Source of the DNA: Rhodoferax sp.
GTDB lineage: Bacteria; Pseudomonadota; Gammaproteobacteria; Burkholderiales; Burkholderiaceae_C
Direction: 5' to 3'
NCBI GenBank assembly: GCA_018061265.1
Contig: JAGOUM010000017.1
Location: forward strand, 1 to 44,356
Length of the DNA stretch: 44,356 bases
Part shown: positions 29,186 to 38,187 of the stretch, one piece after another
Layout: every line of letters starts with the position of its first letter
Position numbering within the stretch: position 1 is the first letter of the stretch
Position numbers and translations under genes: made by a program
Notes under the pieces: model-generated
Told to the model about the DNA's origin: nothing
Seen by the model: the letters and a program-made list of their open reading frames with translations, nothing else
Databases searched by the model: none

Positions 29186-30439
29186 TTACGCGTGTGTCAG
29201 TGCTTCGTCAAGCAGCTCGATCCAGTGCCGCACCGGCGTGGCGGTGCCGCTTTGCAGGTGGGTGATGCAGCCAATGTTTGCCGACACGATCTGCTGCGGC
29301 TTGTCGGCGCCAAAGGTGGTGTCAAGGTTGGCCAGCTTGCGGTCGCGCAGCTGGTAGGCAATCTCGGGGTTGAGCACGCTGTAGGTGCCCGCTGAGCCGC
29401 AGCACAGGTGCGGCTCGCAGCCGGTGACCTTGATGTTGAAACCCAGTTCGGCCATGTATTTTTCGACGCCACCGCGCAGCTGCATGCCGTGCTGCAGCGA
29501 GCACGGGGGATGAAACGCAATGCGACCCGCTGTCGCCTTGACACGTTCGCGCAATGCCTGACTCAACTCGGGCAGCCATTCACTGATGTCCTGCGTGAGC
29601 TCGCTCACCCGTTTGGCTTTGACGGCGTAGGCCGGATCGTCACGCAGGATGTGGCCGTAGTCTTTCACCGTGGCACCGCAGCCCGATGCGTTGATGACAA
29701 TGCCCTCAACTGCCACCTGGCCCGGCGCAGGTTCGATGTGTGGCCACCAGGCGTCGATGTTGGCGCGCATCTCTTCCATGCCGCCGTGGTGGTCGTTGAG
29801 GTGAAACTTTACTGCGCCGCAGCAGCCAGCCTTGGCGGCCAGCATCGTCTCGATACCGGCTGCGTCGAACACGCGGGCGCTGGCGTGGTTGATGTTGGGG
29901 CTCATGGCGGGTTGCACGCAACCGGCCAGCATCAGGACCTTGCGCGGGTGCTTGCGTGTTGGCCAGTGTCCTGCGGGCTGTCTGGCAGGCACTTTGTTTT
30001 TTAGTGCGGCCGGTAACAGCGGGCGCATCAGCTGTCCCAAACCCAAGGCCGGTGCAAACAGGGGTGAAGGCAGGCCCTGCTTAAGTGTCCATCGAAGTGC
30101 GCGCTCACTTGCCGGGCGGGGTACCTGCTCGTCGACCAGTTTGCGACCGATGTCAAGCAGGTGGCCATACTGCACACCACTGGGGCAGGTGGTCTCGCAG
30201 TTGCGGCAGGTCAGGCAGCGGTCGAGATGCTGCTGCGTCTTGCGCGTCGGCGCGACACCTTCGAGCACCTGTTTCATCAGGTAGATGCGCCCGCGCGGGC
30301 TGTCGAGTTCGTCGCCCAGGAGCTGATAGGTCGGGCAGGTGGCGGTGCAAAAACCGCAGTGCACACATTTGCGCAATATGGACTCGGCGATCAGGCCGTC
30401 GGCGCTGCCTTGGTAGCGAGGTGCGAGTTGGGTTTGCAT
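29186..30439 (-). CDS. glcF: Glycolate oxidase iron-sulfur subunit GlcF
   Basis: GlcF is the Fe-S subunit of glycolate oxidase, which oxidises glycolate to glyoxylate and feeds the respiratory chain. The 417-residue protein has two 4Fe-4S motifs, Cys25/28/31/35 (CVHCGFCTATCP) and Cys75/78/81/85 (CLTCRNCETTCP), followed by two CCG-type domains. The latter include VLMLAGCVQP, KAGCCGAVKFHL, HPPCSLQHGMQ and HLCCGSAGTYSVL. It lies 11 bases after glcE. The flavin subunit glcD is not in this window, so it must be elsewhere or upstream of a split locus. Confidence 0.95.
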   Translation of the reverse strand: MQTQLAPRYQGSADGLIAESILRKCVHCGFCTATCPTYQLLGDELDSPRGRIYLMKQVLEGVAPTRKTQQHLDRCLTCRNCETTCPSGVQYGHLLDIGRKLVDEQVPRPASERALRWTLKQGLPSPLFAPALGLGQLMRPLLPAALKNKVPARQPAGHWPTRKHPRKVLMLAGCVQPAMSPNINHASARVFDAAGIETMLAAKAGCCGAVKFHLNDHHGGMEEMRANIDAWWPHIEPAPGQVAVEGIVINASGCGATVKDYGHILRDDPAYAVKAKRVSELTQDISEWLPELSQALRERVKATAGRIAFHPPCSLQHGMQLRGGVEKYMAELGFNIKVTGCEPHLCCGSAGTYSVLNPEIAYQLRDRKLANLDTTFGADKPQQIVSANIGCITHLQSGTATPVRHWIELLDEALTHA

Positions 30440-30450
30440 GGCAGTACGTG

Positions 30451-31578
30451 TTACAGGCCGGGGTACAGACGCCCGGGGTTGAGGATGCCAGCCGGGTCAA
30501 ACTCAGCCTTGAGCCGGCGGTGCACTGCCATGGTGGCTGCATTTAATGGGCTAAATCGACCGCTAGCGCTTATTTTGTAGGACTCGGTAGCTATAAAAAT
30601 TGTTGAGAATCCGCCGACGGATTCGGTCAACTCACGCAGGCGCACCTGCGCATTCAGGGGGGCCCATAACCAGCGCTGGCCACCATGCCACTCGATCAGT
30701 TGCGGCCAGGGCAAGTCCAACGCCGGTGTGGTTTGCGGCACACTCAGTCGCCACAGGACGTAGTCATCCGCTGGTGCGGTGGTGAAAAAAGGCAGGCGCA
30801 GGTCGCGGCACGCGGTCCAGTCGCGGTCGGCCTGTGCTGCGTCAACCATTTTTCCCGGCAGATCCCGGGACATCGTGGCAATCGCAGCGTCCACGGCCGC
30901 CGCGGCACCACGCAGCCGCACAAACAGCAGTTCGGGATTTCCGGGGGTGGTGGTGTCTTGCACCCAGCAGCTGGCATTCAGTGGCAAAGGCTGGCCGCCC
31001 CAGCGGTGTAATTGGGTCAATGCCCGCGCCTGATCCACTTCGAACACCAGTGTGGCCTGTGCCGGGGCCACTGGCAACACCTTGATCGACACTTCGGTCA
31101 AAGCACCCAGGCAGCCCAGGCTGCCCACCATCAGCCGGGTGACGTCGTAGCCGGCCACGTTTTTCATCACCTGACCACCAAAGGTCAGATGTTCACCGCG
31201 TCCATTGATGAGCTGCACCCCCAGCACATAGTCGCGCACGCCGCCGGCACTGGCGCGTGCCGGGCCACTCAGACCAGCGGCCACCATGCCACCGACGGTG
31301 CCGCCGTCGCCAAAACGGGGTGGCTCAAACGCCAGGCATTGGCCTTTTTCGGCGAGAGCCGCTTCCAGTTCCGCCAGAGGGGTACCGGCCCGCGCGGTGA
31401 CCACCAGTTCGGTTGGCTCATAAGCAGTGATACCACGCCAGGCGCCCAGATCGAGCAGCTCGCCAGAACAGGGTTCGCCATAAAAGTCCTTGCTGCCTGA
31501 ACCACGAATGCACAGCGGGGTCTTCTGTGTGGCGGCAGACTTGATCTGGTCGGTAAGGTGTTGCAATGCAGCGTCCAT
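30451..31578 (-). CDS. glcE: Glycolate oxidase FAD-binding subunit GlcE
   Basis: GlcE is the second flavin-binding subunit of glycolate oxidase. The protein has 375 residues. The FAD-binding PCMH domain shows GITAYEPTELVVTARAGT, FGDGGTVGGMVAAGLSGPARASAGGVRDYVLG and GGQVMKNVAGYDV. The C-terminus FDPAGILNPGRLYP is the family end. I chose the ATG at 31578; a longer frame to 31734 has no family support. Near the C-terminus the residues TIFIATESYKISASGRFS are encoded by a copy of the dispersed repeat, in the place where relatives have a short variable loop. glcF follows within 11 bases. It is divergent from an AbrB-type gene. Confidence 0.93.
   Translation of the reverse strand: MDAALQHLTDQIKSAATQKTPLCIRGSGSKDFYGEPCSGELLDLGAWRGITAYEPTELVVTARAGTPLAELEAALAEKGQCLAFEPPRFGDGGTVGGMVAAGLSGPARASAGGVRDYVLGVQLINGRGEHLTFGGQVMKNVAGYDVTRLMVGSLGCLGALTEVSIKVLPVAPAQATLVFEVDQARALTQLHRWGGQPLPLNASCWVQDTTTPGNPELLFVRLRGAAAAVDAAIATMSRDLPGKMVDAAQADRDWTACRDLRLPFFTTAPADDYVLWRLSVPQTTPALDLPWPQLIEWHGGQRWLWAPLNAQVRLRELTESVGGFSTIFIATESYKISASGRFSPLNAATMAVHRRLKAEFDPAGILNPGRLYPGL
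30551..30606 (-). repeat. Dispersed imperfect repeat, copy C (inside glcE)
   Basis: On the minus strand this copy reads TATAGCTACCGAGTCCTACA, then AAATAAGCGCTAGCGGTCGA and TTTAG. It matches copy A at ATAGCT, AAGCGCTAG and CGATTT. It lies fully within glcE and keeps its reading frame. Confidence 0.6.
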
Positions 31579-31734
31579 GGTGCTCGCTTTTGAAGATGGG
31601 CCAATGGTAGGGCCTGCACGGGCCGGAGTGCTTGAATTTTTTGAACGTCCCTGTTTCTCAAAATTTGCGGTCAGCGTTGGCCCCCGATCCAGCCTGAAAA
31701 AAGCAGTGGTGAAGACTCGGGGAGAATTCAGCAC

Positions 31735-32805
31735 TTGAATACAAAAATATTATCCCTACTGCGTGCCAACCGGGCACTGGCCTGGGCTGCGCTTTTGCCG
31801 CTCAGCATGGTGTTGGCCTGGCTGTTCACGGTGGTGCATTTGCCTGCGGCGGTGCTGCTGGGGTGTATGGCGACAGGCATCGTTTTTTCAACCCGGGACA
31901 TCTCCCTGTCGGTGCCGCCGCTCGGCTTCGCGCTGGCGCAGGGGCTGCTGGGCTGCCTGATGGCCGCCAGCATGAACCCGGCGGCGCTGGGACGGGTGGC
32001 CAGTGGTTGGCCGGTTTTTTTGCTGGTCTCCAGTTCGGTGATTCTGGCCAGCGCCATTCTGGGATGGATCATGATGCGCCGACAGGTGTTTCCCGGAACC
32101 ACCGCGGTCTGGGGCTTGGCACCAGGCGCCGCCTCGGCCATGGTGATGATGGCCGAGTCTTACGGTGCCGACGTGCGGCTGGTGGCATTCATGCAGTATT
32201 TGCGGGTGGCTGTGGTCACGGCCACGGCCGCATTGGTGGCGCGGATCTGGCTGCCTGCGGTGTCGGTCACTTCTGGCCACTCGGCCGGCTGGTTCTCGGT
32301 TCATGATTTCGGGGATGTGGGTGCAACCCTGCTTCTGGCTTTTGGCGGTGCGGTGCTGGCACGCCGGCTGCGCGTTCCGGCCGGGCCACTGGTATTTCCG
32401 CTGGTGTTGGGTACCATCCTGCAGGCGGGTGGCTGGCTGATCATCGAGCTGCCTGCGCCGGCCATGGTGCTGGCCTATGCGCTGATCGGCTGGAGTATTG
32501 GCCTGCGCTTCACCCGCGCCACGCTGGGGCATGCCTTTGCTGCGCTGCCGCAGGTGCTGGGGGCGATTGCGGCGCTGATGATGGTGGGTGTGTTGCTGGC
32601 TGCGGGCCTGGTATTTCTCACGGGAATTGACCCTTTGAGCGCCTACCTGTCCACCAGCCCGGGCGGCGCGGACTCCGTCGCGGTGATTGCCGCCACCAGC
32701 GCGGTCGACGCGGGTTTTGTCATGACCATGCAGCTGGCGCGGTTCCTGATGGTCCTGGTGTTTGGCCCGCAGGTAAGCCGATTTGTTGCCACCCGGGCCG
32801 GGTGA
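31735..32805 (+). CDS. AbrB-family membrane transporter
   Basis: This 356-residue membrane protein has about ten hydrophobic helices and an internal duplication of the AbrB type (Pfam AbrB, older name ammonia monooxygenase regulator-like). Blocks are LLGCMATGIVFSTRDISLSVPPL, WGLAPGAASAMVMMAESYGADVRLVAFMQYLRV in the first half and LSTSPGGADSVAVIAATSAVDAGFVMTMQLARF in the second. The substrate is not established; members near tricarboxylate transport genes are common. The start is a TTG at 31735 with a GGGGAG ribosome site about 10 bases upstream; I found no nearby ATG. It is divergent from glcE and precedes tctD by 75 bases. Confidence 0.86.
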   Translation: MNTKILSLLRANRALAWAALLPLSMVLAWLFTVVHLPAAVLLGCMATGIVFSTRDISLSVPPLGFALAQGLLGCLMAASMNPAALGRVASGWPVFLLVSSSVILASAILGWIMMRRQVFPGTTAVWGLAPGAASAMVMMAESYGADVRLVAFMQYLRVAVVTATAALVARIWLPAVSVTSGHSAGWFSVHDFGDVGATLLLAFGGAVLARRLRVPAGPLVFPLVLGTILQAGGWLIIELPAPAMVLAYALIGWSIGLRFTRATLGHAFAALPQVLGAIAALMMVGVLLAAGLVFLTGIDPLSAYLSTSPGGADSVAVIAATSAVDAGFVMTMQLARFLMVLVFGPQVSRFVATRAG

Positions 32806-32880
32806 GAACCTGCAGTGTCCGCTGCACGGTCATGCACAATCCGCAGCATCAACTTGTACTGGCACCTGCCTTGACTGACC

Positions 32881-33555
32881 ATGCGCATCCTGCTTGCTGA
32901 AGACGAAAGTGAACTTGCCAATTGGCTGGTGCGCGCGCTGCAGCAGGGCGGTTTTCAGGTCGACTGGGTGAACGACGGGCGCATGGTTCGGGTGTCACTC
33001 AAGGCCACCCGTTATGACGCCCTGGTTCTTGACCTGGGTTTACCCGGGCTGGATGGCCATGACGTGCTGGCCGATCTGCGTGAGGCAGACCACCGCTTGC
33101 CGGTGCTGATACTGACAGCGCGCGACTCATTGATGGAGCGTGTCAGTACGCTTCGCGAAGGTGCGGATGACTTCCTGGCCAAGCCGTTTGAGCTTGCCGA
33201 GCTGGAGGCGCGACTGTTGGCATTGATCCGTCGCGCCCGAGGCACGGAGCATCCACGTCTGGCGTGTGGTCCGCTGAGTTACGACCCCAACAACAAGCAG
33301 TTCACGCTCGGGTACGAAGCACTAAGTCTGACGCCGCGCGAGCATGCGGCGCTGCTGGCACTGATCCAGCACAGCGGGGAACCCCTGTCGAAACAGGAGA
33401 TTCTCGACCGGGTGTTTTCAGACGAGCAGGATGTGCATCCCGAGGCCATCGAGGTGTTGGTGCACCGATTGCGCAAACGTCTGGGGCAAAGCCCGGTGCG
33501 CATCAGTACCTTGCGTGGACTGGGATATGTTCTTGAAAGTTCGCCGTGCGGTTGA
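32881..33555 (+). CDS. tctD: Response regulator TctD
   Basis: TctD controls tricarboxylate uptake. The 224-residue OmpR-family regulator has Asp51 (LVLDLGLPGLDGHDVL) as phospho-acceptor, Lys in LAKPFELAELEARL, and a winged helix with LTPREHAALLALI, EAIEVLVHRLRKRLG and LRGLGYVLES. It overlaps the kinase tctE by 10 bases. The assignment rests on the neighbours: tctE, then tctC, tctB and tctA follow in the same direction. The start ATG at 32881 has no clear ribosome site. Confidence 0.9.
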   Translation: MRILLAEDESELANWLVRALQQGGFQVDWVNDGRMVRVSLKATRYDALVLDLGLPGLDGHDVLADLREADHRLPVLILTARDSLMERVSTLREGADDFLAKPFELAELEARLLALIRRARGTEHPRLACGPLSYDPNNKQFTLGYEALSLTPREHAALLALIQHSGEPLSKQEILDRVFSDEQDVHPEAIEVLVHRLRKRLGQSPVRISTLRGLGYVLESSPCG

Positions 33556-34958
33556 CGGCTTTGCATGCGCTAGGGCTTCGGCAGGCTCTGCTGATGCTTC
33601 TGGTACCCGGTCTGCTGCTGGTCGGTGCCGCCGAGGTCTGGCTGACCTGGCGCACGGCTGTCGACGCCGCCAATGCGGCTTATGACCGTTCGCTGTTAGG
33701 CGCGATCAAGGCCATGGACAGCAATATTTCAACCGACAGCGGTGGGCTGGCGGTTGAGCTTCCCTATCGCCTGCTGGAGTTTTTCGAGTTGACCGCCAGT
33801 GGCCATGTTTACTACCGTGTCACCACCGAAAACGCTCTGGTGGAAATCGGCAACGCCGACCTGCCACTGCCACCCGGAGTGCTGGTGACCGGCCAGGCCC
33901 GATTTTTTGACGCCCAGTATTTTGACGAACCGGTGCGTGTGGGTGCCTATGCACGAATGCTGGAGCGCCCATTGGGTGGCCACGGTGCCGGTCAGCGGTT
34001 GATTATTCAGGTGGCCGAAACACTGGAGTCGCGCCAGGCATTTACCCAGGCTTTGGTACTGCAGGCGGTGGCGCGCGACGTGATGCTGATGGTGGTGGCC
34101 ATCAGCCTGATGGTTCTCTCGGTGGCCTGGGCGCTGCGACCACTGGCACGCCTTCGTGGCGAGGTGCAGGCGCGTGCCTCGCAGGATTTACGGCCGATTG
34201 ATACCACGGGCATACCCGCCGATGTTCAGCCATTGGTTGATGCTATTAATTTTCATATTGAACGCAATCGTCACCAGACCGAGGCACGCCAGCGTTTTGT
34301 CGACGATGCCTCGCACCAGTTACGCACACCGCTGACCACGCTGGCCACCCAGGTGGGTTTTGCGTTGCGCGAGGTCGACCCGGCGCAGCAACGGGAGGCG
34401 CTGGCCGCCATCAAGGCGCAGTTGGAGGAGACTGTGCGTCAGACCAACCAGATGCTGGCATTGGCGCGTCTGGATGGTGCGGATGTGGCATTGGAGTGCA
34501 TGGATGTGACCCCGATTGCCGAGGCTGTGACCCGTGAGTGGTGGCCGGAGGCGCGCGCCAATGGCATTGATCTGGGTTTTGAACCCGACGACGGTCCACT
34601 GCGCCTTGCGGTGCATGCAGGTTTACTCAAAGAGGCCCTGTCCAACCTGCTGCACAACGCCATTCGTTACACACCTCGTGGGGCGCAGGTCACCGTCAAG
34701 CTGCGCCACACAACGACCGAGGGATTTCTTGCCGTGGTTGACAACGGGCCAGGCATGCCGGAGCAGGACCTGAATCGTGCTGGCGAACGTTTTTTTCGCG
34801 GCAGTCAGACCACTTTGCCAGGCTCAGGGTTAGGGCTGGCCATCGTGCGCTCGATTGCGGAGCGGTTTGGCGGGGTGTTGCACATCGCGATTGGTCCAAA
34901 TGGCCAAGGTCTTATCGTGTCGCTGGCGTTGCCGTTGACGCCGATGAACGCAGCGTAA
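33546..34958 (+). CDS. tctE: Sensor histidine kinase TctE
   Basis: This 470-residue kinase has TM1 (about 12-33), a periplasmic part matching the 2CSK_N sensor domain (35-175), TM2 (about 177-197), a HAMP-like linker, HisKA with His257 in FVDDASHQLRTPLTTLATQV, and HATPase. The HATPase shows NLLHNAIRYT, DNGPGM and GSGLGLAIV. FVDDASHQLRTPL is characteristic of the TctE group. The GTG start at 33546 overlaps tctD by 10 bases. It probably senses external citrate or another tricarboxylate and controls tctCBA 150 bases downstream. Confidence 0.9.
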   Translation: MRLTALHALGLRQALLMLLVPGLLLVGAAEVWLTWRTAVDAANAAYDRSLLGAIKAMDSNISTDSGGLAVELPYRLLEFFELTASGHVYYRVTTENALVEIGNADLPLPPGVLVTGQARFFDAQYFDEPVRVGAYARMLERPLGGHGAGQRLIIQVAETLESRQAFTQALVLQAVARDVMLMVVAISLMVLSVAWALRPLARLRGEVQARASQDLRPIDTTGIPADVQPLVDAINFHIERNRHQTEARQRFVDDASHQLRTPLTTLATQVGFALREVDPAQQREALAAIKAQLEETVRQTNQMLALARLDGADVALECMDVTPIAEAVTREWWPEARANGIDLGFEPDDGPLRLAVHAGLLKEALSNLLHNAIRYTPRGAQVTVKLRHTTTEGFLAVVDNGPGMPEQDLNRAGERFFRGSQTTLPGSGLGLAIVRSIAERFGGVLHIAIGPNGQGLIVSLALPLTPMNAA

Positions 34959-35107
34959 TTGCGGGTTTTCCCTGAGGTTTTGGCGTTTTTTCTGAAAGCC
35001 GGCCGAAAGCCTCGACTGACTACATTGGGGGCACTCTTGGTCAGGGCTGAACCTTTTGGGTTGGCGTCCTGGCGGTAAAGAGAAACCCTAAAACCTACGG
35101 AGAACCC

Positions 35108-36094
35108 ATGAACTTTGCCCTCAAGACCACCTTGATTTCCTTTGTCCTCGCTGGGGTTGCTGCCAGCGCCCAGGCCGGCCCGCTTGACAAGACCGAGTGT
35201 ATTGCTGCGGCAAAACCCGGTGGTGGCTTTGACTTGACCTGCAAGCTGGCGCAATCGGCATTGCTGGCTGGCAAATACATCACCGACCCGATGCGCATCA
35301 CCTACATGCCGGGTGGTATTGGTGCCGTGGCCTACAACACCATCATTGCGCAGCGCCCGGCGGAGGCCAACACCATCGTGGCGTACTCCGGTGGCTCGCT
35401 GTTGAACATTGCCCAAGGCAAATTTGGCCGCTACAACGAAAGCGACGTGCGTTGGGTATCAGCCGTGGGCAGCGACTTTGGTGCGGTCATCGTGGCTGAA
35501 AGCTCGCCGTTCAAGACGCTCAAAGACCTGATTGCTGCCGTCAAGACCGACCCCACCAAGGTGGTGTTTGGCGCCGGTGGCTCCATTGGCAGCCAGGACT
35601 GGATGAAAGCTGCATTGACCGCCCGCGCTGCCGGGCTGGACCCCAAGTCGATGCGTTTTGTGGCTTTTGAAGGGGGTGGCGAGGCCATCACCGCGCTGCA
35701 GGGTGGCCATGTTCAGGTGTATTCGGGGGACGCCTCGGAAGCCGAAGAACAGATCAAGGGGGGTGCGAAGATTCGTCTGCTGGCAGTGATGTCTGACAAA
35801 CGCCTGGAAGGCAGCCTGTCCAACGTACCGACCGCCAAAGAACAGGGCATGGACGTGGAGTGGCCCATTGTTCGTGGTTTCTACGTTGGCCCCAAGGTCA
35901 GCGATGCGGACTACAAGGTCTGGGTGGATACCTTCAACAAAATGATGGCCACGCCTGAGTTCAACAAGCTGCGCGGTGAGCGTGGCCTGTTCAAGTTTGC
36001 CATGACAGGCACCGAGCTGGACGCCTACATCAAGAAACAGGTCACAGCCTACCGTGGCATGGCGGCTGACTTTGGGCTGAACGTCGCCAAATAA
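35108..36094 (+). CDS. tctC: Tricarboxylate-binding periplasmic protein TctC
   Basis: TctC is the periplasmic solute-binding protein of the tripartite tricarboxylate transporter. The 328-residue protein has a Sec signal peptide (cleavage near SAQA at 23), then the Bug/TctC fold. Typical blocks are KPGGGFDLTCKLAQSAL, MPGGIGAVAYNTI, VVFGAGGSIGSQDW and YSGDASEAEEQIKGG. The sequence GGGFD contributes to ligand binding in this family. The ribosome site is GGAG before the ATG. tctB follows 60 bases downstream. Confidence 0.94.
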   Translation: MNFALKTTLISFVLAGVAASAQAGPLDKTECIAAAKPGGGFDLTCKLAQSALLAGKYITDPMRITYMPGGIGAVAYNTIIAQRPAEANTIVAYSGGSLLNIAQGKFGRYNESDVRWVSAVGSDFGAVIVAESSPFKTLKDLIAAVKTDPTKVVFGAGGSIGSQDWMKAALTARAAGLDPKSMRFVAFEGGGEAITALQGGHVQVYSGDASEAEEQIKGGAKIRLLAVMSDKRLEGSLSNVPTAKEQGMDVEWPIVRGFYVGPKVSDADYKVWVDTFNKMMATPEFNKLRGERGLFKFAMTGTELDAYIKKQVTAYRGMAADFGLNVAK

Positions 36095-36154
36095 GCGGCC
36101 CCGATGACCTGGCCCGCCGGGCTGGGTCTTTACCTTTCTCAAGGAGACAAGTCA

Positions 36155-36601
36155 ATGAGCGACCGCATTCTTGGCGCGGTGTGTATTGTCGTGGGCGCAG
36201 GCATGGCCTGGGCGGCGCGCGGCTATGTGGCACCCATTTCGTATGAGCCGGTGGGGCCGAGTTCTTTTCCGCTGCTGATGGCCGGGCTGATGGCCGCGGT
36301 CGGCGCCTGGCTGGTGGTGCGACCCGGACCCCATGTTTTTGACATGCCCCGCAGCCACCTTTTGCCGTTTGGACTGTCGGTCGGTGCCGTGTTCATCTAT
36401 GCGGCCTTGTTTCAGTTTCTGGGCTTTACGCTCGCCACCGCGCTGATGGCGCTGCCCGTGGGCATGGCCTTTGGCGGTGGTTGGAAAAAATCGCTGATGG
36501 GCGGCGTTGGCTTGGGACTGGCGCTGTACCTGCTGTTTGACAAATTGCTTGATGTGGTGTTGCCAACCGGCCTCCTTTCGTTCATTTTTGGAGGCCGCTG
36601 A
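36155..36601 (+). CDS. tctB: Tripartite tricarboxylate transporter small membrane subunit TctB
   Basis: TctB is the small membrane subunit, with about four hydrophobic helices in 148 residues. A clear ribosome site (AAGGAGA) decides the ATG at 36155; the frame is open further upstream but has no support. The start SDRILGAVCIVVGAGMAWAARGY and FGLSVGAVFIYAALFQFLGFTLATALMALPVGMAFGGGWK are as expected for the family. Its stop overlaps the tctA start as TGATG, so the two are translationally coupled. Confidence 0.92.
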   Translation: MSDRILGAVCIVVGAGMAWAARGYVAPISYEPVGPSSFPLLMAGLMAAVGAWLVVRPGPHVFDMPRSHLLPFGLSVGAVFIYAALFQFLGFTLATALMALPVGMAFGGGWKKSLMGGVGLGLALYLLFDKLLDVVLPTGLLSFIFGGR

Positions 36602-38103
36602 TGGATACCCTGAACTATCTCTTAACTGGATTTGGTGTTGCCCTGACACCGGCCAATCTGATGATCGCCGCCATGGGCGGCTTCATTGGCACCATGGTCG
36701 GCATGTTGCCCGGACTGGGGCCGATCAACGGCGTGGCGATTTTGATGCCTTTGGCGTTTGCCTTGCATTTGCCACCGGAGACGGCACTCATCCTGCTGGC
36801 CGCCGTTTACATGGGCTGTGAGTATGGTGGGCGGATCTCGTCGATTCTGCTCAATGTGCCGGGTGATGCCGGTGCCATCATGACGGCTCTCGACGGATTT
36901 CCGATGGCCAAAAAAGGCATGGCGGGTGTGGCTTTGTCGATATCTGCCTGGAGTTCGTTCGTGGGTTCACTCATTGCGACCATTGGCATTGTTTTGTTTG
37001 CACCGCTGCTGGCACGCTGGGCGCTGGCCTTTGGCCCGGCCGAGTATTTTGCGCTAATGTGTTTTGCGTTTGCCTGTATCACCGGGCTGATGGGTGACGC
37101 ACCAATGAAAGCGGTGCTTGCGGCTGTCATCGGCTTGTCGCTGTCCACCATTGGTCTGGACTCCAACTCCGGCGTCTATCGATTCACTGGCGACAACCTG
37201 CACCTGTCGGACGGCATTCAGTTCATCGTGGTGGTGATTGGCGTGTTCTCAATCAGCGAGATTTTGCTGATGCTTGAGTTGCACCACAGCAGTGACGGCA
37301 TTCTCAAGGTCACCGGACGCACCTTGTTCAGCTTCAAGGAACTGATGTACACCCGCTGGACCGTGCTGCGTTCGGCTGCCATGGGATTCGTCGTTGGTGT
37401 GCTGCCAGGTGCCGGGGCAACCATCGCCAGTGCCATGGCCTATTCAACAGAAAAGCGTCTGGCAGGTTCCAGTGGCACGTTTGGTGAAGGCGATATCCGT
37501 GGTGTGGCCGCGCCAGAAGCCGCCAACAATGCCTCCGCCGCCGGTTCTTTTGTGCCCATGCTGACGCTGGGTGTGCCGGGTTCGGGCACCACGGCGGTGA
37601 TGGTGGGTGCATTGTCGCTCTACAACATCACACCGGGTCCAGCGCTGTTCTCGCAGAACCCGACCCTGGTGTGGGGCCTGATTGCATCACTTTTTGTCGC
37701 CAATCTGATGCTGCTGGTGATCAATATTCCGATGGTCGGTGTATTTACCCGCGTGCTTCGTTTGCCCAACTGGGTGCTGGTGCCAGGAATTCTTGCGGTC
37801 AGTGCGGTGGGGGTGTATTCGGTACATGCCACCACCTTTGATCTGATGCTGATGTCAGCCTTTGGTGTGGTGGGTTTCCTGCTGCGCAAACAAGGCGTTC
37901 CGATGGCACCGCTAATTTTGGGCTTTGTGCTGGGCGACATGATGGAGCAAAACCTGCGTCGCGCCTTGTCGATCACCAATGGCGAACTCGGCATCCTGAT
38001 TGAGAGCCCGATCTCGAAAGGCCTCTGGCTGGGTGCGGTGGCCATGGTTGTGCTTCCGCCTTTGATGAGAATGCTGACTCAGCGCAGGTCTGTCAACGGA
38101 TGA
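36601..38103 (+). CDS. tctA: Tripartite tricarboxylate transporter large membrane subunit TctA
   Basis: TctA forms the transport path. The 500-residue protein has about 12 helices. Family blocks are [28 protein letters not shown] (a highly conserved first loop), [45 protein letters not shown] and [21 protein letters not shown]. Transport is driven by an ion gradient, with TctC delivering substrate. The ATG overlaps the tctB stop. A hairpin at 38142-38170 follows it. Confidence 0.95.
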   Translation: MDTLNYLLTGFGVALTPANLMIAAMGGFIGTMVGMLPGLGPINGVAILMPLAFALHLPPETALILLAAVYMGCEYGGRISSILLNVPGDAGAIMTALDGFPMAKKGMAGVALSISAWSSFVGSLIATIGIVLFAPLLARWALAFGPAEYFALMCFAFACITGLMGDAPMKAVLAAVIGLSLSTIGLDSNSGVYRFTGDNLHLSDGIQFIVVVIGVFSISEILLMLELHHSSDGILKVTGRTLFSFKELMYTRWTVLRSAAMGFVVGVLPGAGATIASAMAYSTEKRLAGSSGTFGEGDIRGVAAPEAANNASAAGSFVPMLTLGVPGSGTTAVMVGALSLYNITPGPALFSQNPTLVWGLIASLFVANLMLLVINIPMVGVFTRVLRLPNWVLVPGILAVSAVGVYSVHATTFDLMLMSAFGVVGFLLRKQGVPMAPLILGFVLGDMMEQNLRRALSITNGELGILIESPISKGLWLGAVAMVVLPPLMRMLTQRRSVNG

Positions 38104-38141
38104 TAGCTGCGATAAAAATAGCGTATAGGGTGCCTTGTGGG

Positions 38142-38170
38142 GCAGAGCCGACTGTAAGTGTTGGCTCTGC
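38142..38170 (+). terminator. Hairpin between tctA and the convergent SMP-30 gene
   Basis: GCAGAGCCGAC (38142-38152) pairs with GTTGGCTCTGC (38160-38170), with one G-U pair and a 7-base loop. It sits between two convergent stops and could serve either strand. The bases after the stem (TGTCTTGC) hold only a weak U-tract. Confidence 0.6.
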
Positions 38171-38187
38171 TGTCTTGCTCGGCCCGC

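Noticed and set aside
32860-32875. Sigma-54-like sequence before tctD (TGGCACC-N4-TTGA)
   Set aside because: The -12 GC is replaced by GA, and the site lies only a few bases before the start codon.
34236-34262. AT-rich patch in tctE as repeat remnant
   Set aside because: The encoded residues match the usual TctE linker; no shared block with the three repeat copies.
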